DNA of 64,000 nt from an uncultured Acidobacteriota bacterium (GTDB lineage: Bacteria > Acidobacteriota > Terriglobia > Terriglobales > Acidobacteriaceae), in contig CAILAC010000010.1 in NCBI GenBank assembly GCA_903832055.1, positions 868,001-932,000 of the forward strand, written 5' to 3'. Position numbers and translations under genes: made by a program. Positions 60,565-64,000 of the stretch are shown here, piece after piece. The notes under the pieces are model-generated. The model did not search any database and was not told the origin of the DNA. It was given only the letters and a program-made list of their open reading frames with translations. Position 1 is the stretch's first letter. Each line of letters starts with the position of its first letter.

Positions 60565-61416
60565 ATGGCAAAAGCAAAGAAAAATACCAGCACCGGCAGC
60601 GTTGTCGCACCGATCGTCGAAACCACAGAAACCAGTGCTTCCGTTGTCGCCGGCAACGGCACGAAGAGCAAAGCTCCGTTGAAAAATGCAAAAGCAGTGG
60701 AGGTGGCCGAGGCGCGCGAGGCGGTACCCGCAAATAGAAAAGCGCCGAAGCCCGCAGCGAAAGCTACCCAAGCTTCAAACGCCGCCAAGGAAGCTGCGCC
60801 AGCCGCGAGCAATAAACCGAAACCCGCAAAGGCCGGTCTTAAAACCGCGAAGAGTGACAAGAAGGCGCAATTGCTGGATTCTCACGTTGCTTACGAGGGG
60901 CCGCTGTTTCGTGTGCTGCGAGATCATCTGATTGAGCCGGGTGGTCGCGAATCGCATCGCGATGTGATCAGGCACAATGGTTCGGTCGTAATTCTTGCTG
61001 TCGACCCAGGTAAATCAAAAAAAGACCCCTGGATCGTCATTGAACGGCAGTATCGCCATGCGGCTGGGCAGTTTCTGTGGGAGTTGCCGGCCGGCAAAAT
61101 GGATGCCGGAGAGAAGCCGCTGGATGGAGCCAAGCGCGAGTTGGCAGAGGAGACCGGCTACAAAGCGAAGAAGTGGTCTCCCCTGGTGGAGTACTTTGCG
61201 AGTCCTGGATTCCTCGGGGAATCAATGAAGGTCTTTCTGGCTGAGGGACTGATTGCCGGGGATGCCACTCCTGAAGAGGATGAAAACATCGACTTCAGAC
61301 TGGTAAAGCTGTCAGAACTGCTGGAAATGGTGGACAAGGGCAAAATCATTGATGGAAAGACGCTGACGACAGTGCTGCTCTATGCGCGCCAGTTGGGATT
61401 GAAACGCAAGAAATAG
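60565..61416 (+). CDS. NUDIX hydrolase (ADP-ribose-pyrophosphatase type) with long basic N-terminal tail
   Basis: The C-terminal domain (about 105-283) is a NUDIX fold with the box [24 protein letters not shown] and the ADP-ribose-pyrophosphatase-like ASPGFLGE segment. The first ~97 residues are unusual: low complexity, rich in Lys, Ala and Pro ([25 protein letters not shown]), like a histone H1-type tail. GAGGGA stands four bases before ATG 60565; ATG 60544 is possible. It should hydrolyse ADP-ribose or related nucleotides; the tail may bind nucleic acid. A strong terminator follows. Confidence 0.9.
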   Translation: MAKAKKNTSTGSVVAPIVETTETSASVVAGNGTKSKAPLKNAKAVEVAEAREAVPANRKAPKPAAKATQASNAAKEAAPAASNKPKPAKAGLKTAKSDKKAQLLDSHVAYEGPLFRVLRDHLIEPGGRESHRDVIRHNGSVVILAVDPGKSKKDPWIVIERQYRHAAGQFLWELPAGKMDAGEKPLDGAKRELAEETGYKAKKWSPLVEYFASPGFLGESMKVFLAEGLIAGDATPEEDENIDFRLVKLSELLEMVDKGKIIDGKTLTTVLLYARQLGLKRKK

Positions 61417-61448
61417 CCCTCGGCAACCGGATCGCAATCCTGATTACC

Positions 61449-61499
61449 GCCGCAAGTCTCTTTGCCATCGATTTCGCATCTTGAGACTTGCGGCTTTTC
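61449..61499 (+). terminator. Rho-independent terminator after the NUDIX gene
   Basis: A 12-bp stem (GCCGCAAGTCTC/GAGACTTGCGGC) closes a 22-base loop and is followed by TTTTCT. The first possible cold-shock start (61481) lies inside it. Confidence 0.75.
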
Positions 61500-61609
61500 T
61501 GTCGAAATTTCCTTGTCAAATTCTCCAACTATTCCCGGACCATTTGCGTCTTACTTTAAAGCGGCTTCCCCAGAACGTCGCCACTGTCGATCAAGGAAGG
61601 AAGAACACT

Positions 61610-61840
61610 GTGGCTCAATTCAAAGGCACGGTCAAATGGTTCAATAACGCAAAAGGCTTCGGTTTCATCGGTCGTGAAGACGGACCTGATGTGTTCGTGC
61701 ATTACTCTGCGATTCAGGTCGATGGATACAAATCCCTGAAAGAGGGTGACGAAGTCGAATTTGACATCGTCAATGGTCAGAAGGGTCCCCAGGCTGACGC
61801 CGTCGTTCGGCAAAAGGATGCTGCTTCAGCTGCTGCCTGA
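61610..61840 (+). CDS. Cold-shock domain protein
   Basis: The 76-residue protein is a cold-shock domain with RNP1 KGFGFI and RNP2 VFVHY, and ends with an Ala-rich tail. GTG 61610 is chosen because AAGGAAGGAAG lies just upstream and gives the canonical length; upstream codons in frame fall in a terminator. It binds single-stranded RNA/DNA and acts as an RNA chaperone. A leader of up to about 110 bases lies between the terminator and the start, which could hold a temperature-sensing structure, but I could not define one. Confidence 0.95.
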   Translation: MAQFKGTVKWFNNAKGFGFIGREDGPDVFVHYSAIQVDGYKSLKEGDEVEFDIVNGQKGPQADAVVRQKDAASAAA

Positions 61841-62149
61841 TTGCTTTCGCACCGCTGCATTACTGGTTCATTTGAAGCTGTCCTGCCAAATCGGTAGCGA
61901 TTGGCCATGAGATGCGGGGTCCTGTACGAGTTTGTGTGGCCTTGCAGCATGTGACTGTCCCGGCTCCAGTTACGTTTTGAAGCCAACGGGATTCGTCTGC
62001 TCCACGCTGCTGCCCCGCGATTTGCCTCAATATTCCTCAATTCTTTCAACAACTTGAGCCCGGATTGAATAGAGATCTCTCCGGGTTTCGCAGGCGTGTC
62101 TGGCAGGCGAGAGCCCCAGTGGAAGATACTGTCTCTGGAGAAGTGCCCC
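61841..62149. other. Intergenic region between csp and polX
   Basis: About 309 bases with no gene seen. A CCCGGA/TCCGGG inverted repeat followed by TTT (about 62058-62087) could be a weak terminator. Confidence 0.3.
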
Positions 62150-63892
62150 ATGGACAACGCAACGCTTGCCCGCCTGCTGACAGAGACCGGCGACCTGCTG
62201 GAAATCAGCGGAGGCGACACATTTCGCATTCGCAGCTATCGCCGCGCCGCCGAGGCCGCTGAACAGAGCACTGTCGATCTTGCCGCAGCCTCGGGTGATC
62301 TGGCCAAGCTGCTGGAGGTTCCGGGGATCGGCAAGGGAATGGCGGCCAACATTCAGGCGGCCGTTGCGACGGGTTCGATTCCGCTGCGGGATGAGTTGCT
62401 GGCGCGCTATTCAGTGGGCATTCTGCACCTGTTGAAGCTGCCCGGCATGGGTCCCAAGACGGTCGCGCTGCTTTGGGATGCGGCTCAGATCTCAGGCATC
62501 GATCAACTGGCTGCTGCAATTGACGGCGGCCGTCTCGCTGGATTGCCGCGCATGGGCGAAAAGCAGATCGAGAAGCTGCGCAAAGGCATTGAGGACTTCC
62601 GCAAGAGCGCCGGGCGATTCCGCATTGACGAGGCCGAGGAGTCAGCCGTGAAGCTGACGGAATATCTGCTGGCCTTTGAGGGAATCGACCGGGTGACCCC
62701 GGCAGGCTCTCTGCGGCGTGGGCGAGAGACAGCGGGCGACCTTGACCTGCTGGTTACGGGCCCGGCCTGCGAACCGGCGCACGCGGCTGAGGCCGTCGCC
62801 TATACGGCTGCGTATCCCGGCATTCGCGACATGATCGCCAGGGGCGAGAACAAGGTGAGCTTTTACCTGGGCAACAGCTTGCAGGTAGACGTGCGGCTGT
62901 TGCCGGCGAGTTCCTACGGAGCTGCCTTGCAGTACTTCACCGGCTCAAAGATGCACAACGTCGCACTGCGTCAACGCGCGCTCAAGATGGGCTACACGCT
63001 CAGCGAATGGGCGCTGGCCCGGCTGGATGATGAATCAGTGGTTGCCGCAGAAACAGAGGAATCAATCTACGCGGCGCTTGGGCTTGATTGGATTGCTCCG
63101 GAGATGCGGGAAAACCTGGGCGAAATTGAGGCCGCAGCCCGGCATGAGTTGCCCAAACTTATCGAGCAAGACGACATTCATGGCGATGTGCACATGCACA
63201 CCCACGCTACTGACGGCCGCAACTCCATTCGCGAAATGGCTGACGCAGCGCTGGCCCGCGGCTACCAGTACGTTGCCATCACCGACCACTCAAAAAATCT
63301 GGCGATGACCAACGGGCTTGACGAGAAGCGCGCCCTGGAGCATGTTCGCCAGATCCGCCTCGTCGATGAGCAGATGGAAGGGCGCATTCGCGTCTTCACC
63401 GGGATTGAAGTGGACATTCTCGGCGACGGTGCGCTCGATCTGCCGGACGAAGTGCTGGCCGAGATGGATGTCGCTATTGCGAGTGTGCACACGCTCTTGA
63501 GCCAACCAAAGGAAGAGATGACCGCCCGAGTGCTGCGGGCGCTCGAAAATCCTTATGTCCGCATCCTGGGTCACCCCACGGGTCGCCTGTTGCTGCGCCG
63601 CGAGCCGTTTGCGATCGACCTGCCTGCAGTGCTGCGCCGCGCCGCGGAGTTGGGTGTAGCCGTTGAACACAACGCTGCTCCTGAGAGGCTTGACCTCTGC
63701 GACCGCGATCTGCGCCTTGCCAAAGAGCTGGGCTGCAAGATCGTGATCAATACCGACGCGCACGACACCAGGCACATGGAGAAGATGCGCTACGGGACTA
63801 AACAACTGCGGCGCGCCTGGCTGGGGCCCGCAGACGTGCTGAACACGTTGGGGCCGAAAGAGTTCCTGGCTTCGCTGCGCCCTCGACCCTGA
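62150..63892 (+). CDS. polX: Family X DNA polymerase with PHP domain (PolX)
   Basis: PolX fills gaps in base-excision repair and carries a 3'-5' exonuclease/phosphatase PHP domain. The 580-residue protein has helix-hairpin-helix motifs (EVPGIGKGMAANI, KLPGMGPKTVA), polymerase-site Asp197/Asp199 (GSLRRGRE then GDLDLLV) and Asp247 (LQVDVRL). The PHP domain has His348/His350 (VHMHTHATDG) and GHPTGRLLLRR. ATG 62150 lies ten bases after GGAG. All catalytic residues look intact. Confidence 0.95.
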   Translation: MDNATLARLLTETGDLLEISGGDTFRIRSYRRAAEAAEQSTVDLAAASGDLAKLLEVPGIGKGMAANIQAAVATGSIPLRDELLARYSVGILHLLKLPGMGPKTVALLWDAAQISGIDQLAAAIDGGRLAGLPRMGEKQIEKLRKGIEDFRKSAGRFRIDEAEESAVKLTEYLLAFEGIDRVTPAGSLRRGRETAGDLDLLVTGPACEPAHAAEAVAYTAAYPGIRDMIARGENKVSFYLGNSLQVDVRLLPASSYGAALQYFTGSKMHNVALRQRALKMGYTLSEWALARLDDESVVAAETEESIYAALGLDWIAPEMRENLGEIEAAARHELPKLIEQDDIHGDVHMHTHATDGRNSIREMADAALARGYQYVAITDHSKNLAMTNGLDEKRALEHVRQIRLVDEQMEGRIRVFTGIEVDILGDGALDLPDEVLAEMDVAIASVHTLLSQPKEEMTARVLRALENPYVRILGHPTGRLLLRREPFAIDLPAVLRRAAELGVAVEHNAAPERLDLCDRDLRLAKELGCKIVINTDAHDTRHMEKMRYGTKQLRRAWLGPADVLNTLGPKEFLASLRPRP

Positions 63893-63983
63893 CGCCGGGG
63901 AGCGGCTGGGCAGCCGGGCAAGGCAGTGGCATGCGCATTTTCATGGTCATATTATTCCAGAATGGGAGTAAGATAAGGGCGCT

Positions 63984-64000
63984 ATGAGCTTATTGCAACT
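63984..64000 (+). CDS. Possible start of a further gene (truncated by window end)
   Basis: ATG 63984 is preceded by AAGGG four bases upstream and by TAAGAT (63969-63974), a -10-like element. Only five codons are visible, so identity is unknown. Confidence 0.35.

Noticed and set aside
1-64000. tRNA, rRNA, CRISPR arrays, insertion sequences or prophage
   Set aside because: Intergenic regions were read for cloverleaf-like, regularly spaced repeat or transposase signals; none was found. A covariance-model search would be decisive for small RNAs.

Overview
The window looks like chromosomal DNA of an acidobacterium, most likely class Terriglobia (inferred from gene content; no rRNA is present to confirm it). 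Pointers are the high GC content, dense short-spaced operons, a futalosine-type menaquinone gene (mqnC), bacillithiol genes (bshC and ypdA), an ECF42-type sigma factor next to a DGPF/YCII protein, SpoIIE phosphatases with 7TM sensors, and many secreted proteins of unknown function. No rRNA, tRNA, CRISPR array, prophage or intact insertion sequence was seen.

Layout. 1-9.4 kb: the end of a large beta-rich protein, a LolC/E-type permease, a small cytochrome c, a secreted GH27 alpha-galactosidase, a HAD phosphatase, a lytic transglycosylase, a flippase-like membrane protein, a UPF0175/DUF3368 toxin-antitoxin pair and nrdR. 9.4-11.2 kb (minus strand): a degenerate GGDEF protein followed by a double-PAS protein. 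11.4-21.7 kb: diaminopimelate/lysine synthesis (asd, lysC, dapB, then dapA and dapD), interrupted by a methyltransferase, the ECF42 sigma/DGPF pair and a lineage-specific protein. 21.7-29.8 kb: a run of plus-strand genes from a SpoIIE phosphatase and RNase J through two NTF2-like paralogues, a threonine dehydratase and an SH3/TPR-like protein to uppP. 30-36.4 kb: ftsK, two response regulators, a 3-hydroxyisobutyrate-dehydrogenase-like enzyme and a short-chain dehydrogenase. 36.5-48.2 kb: a coiled-coil protein, a quinone oxidoreductase, a secreted phosphodiesterase, a second short-chain dehydrogenase, a Drr-like ABC exporter, a lipoprotein serine protease, a PAS histidine kinase and ypdA. 48.3-64 kb: vapBC, class I fumarase, an outer-membrane barrel protein, a papain-fold protein, a second cytochrome c, mqnC, a HigBA pair, an esterase, bshC, a NUDIX hydrolase with a basic tail, a cold-shock protein and polX.

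Functional themes are cell-envelope and peptidoglycan precursor supply (DAP genes, uppP, lytic transglycosylase, Lol-type permease), redox and thiol metabolism (bacillithiol, menaquinone, cytochromes), signalling (kinase, regulators, PAS, degenerate GGDEF, SpoIIE) and three toxin-antitoxin pairs.

Two patterns cut across genes. First, many genes have a TANNNT -10-like hexamer whose 3' end lies 5-7 bases before the start codon, usually with no Shine-Dalgarno, which suggests leaderless transcription. Second, four copies of an intergenic element built of tandem GTGTGA/AGTGTGA units lie between 32.8 and 40.8 kb, all in the same orientation and all upstream of plus-strand genes.
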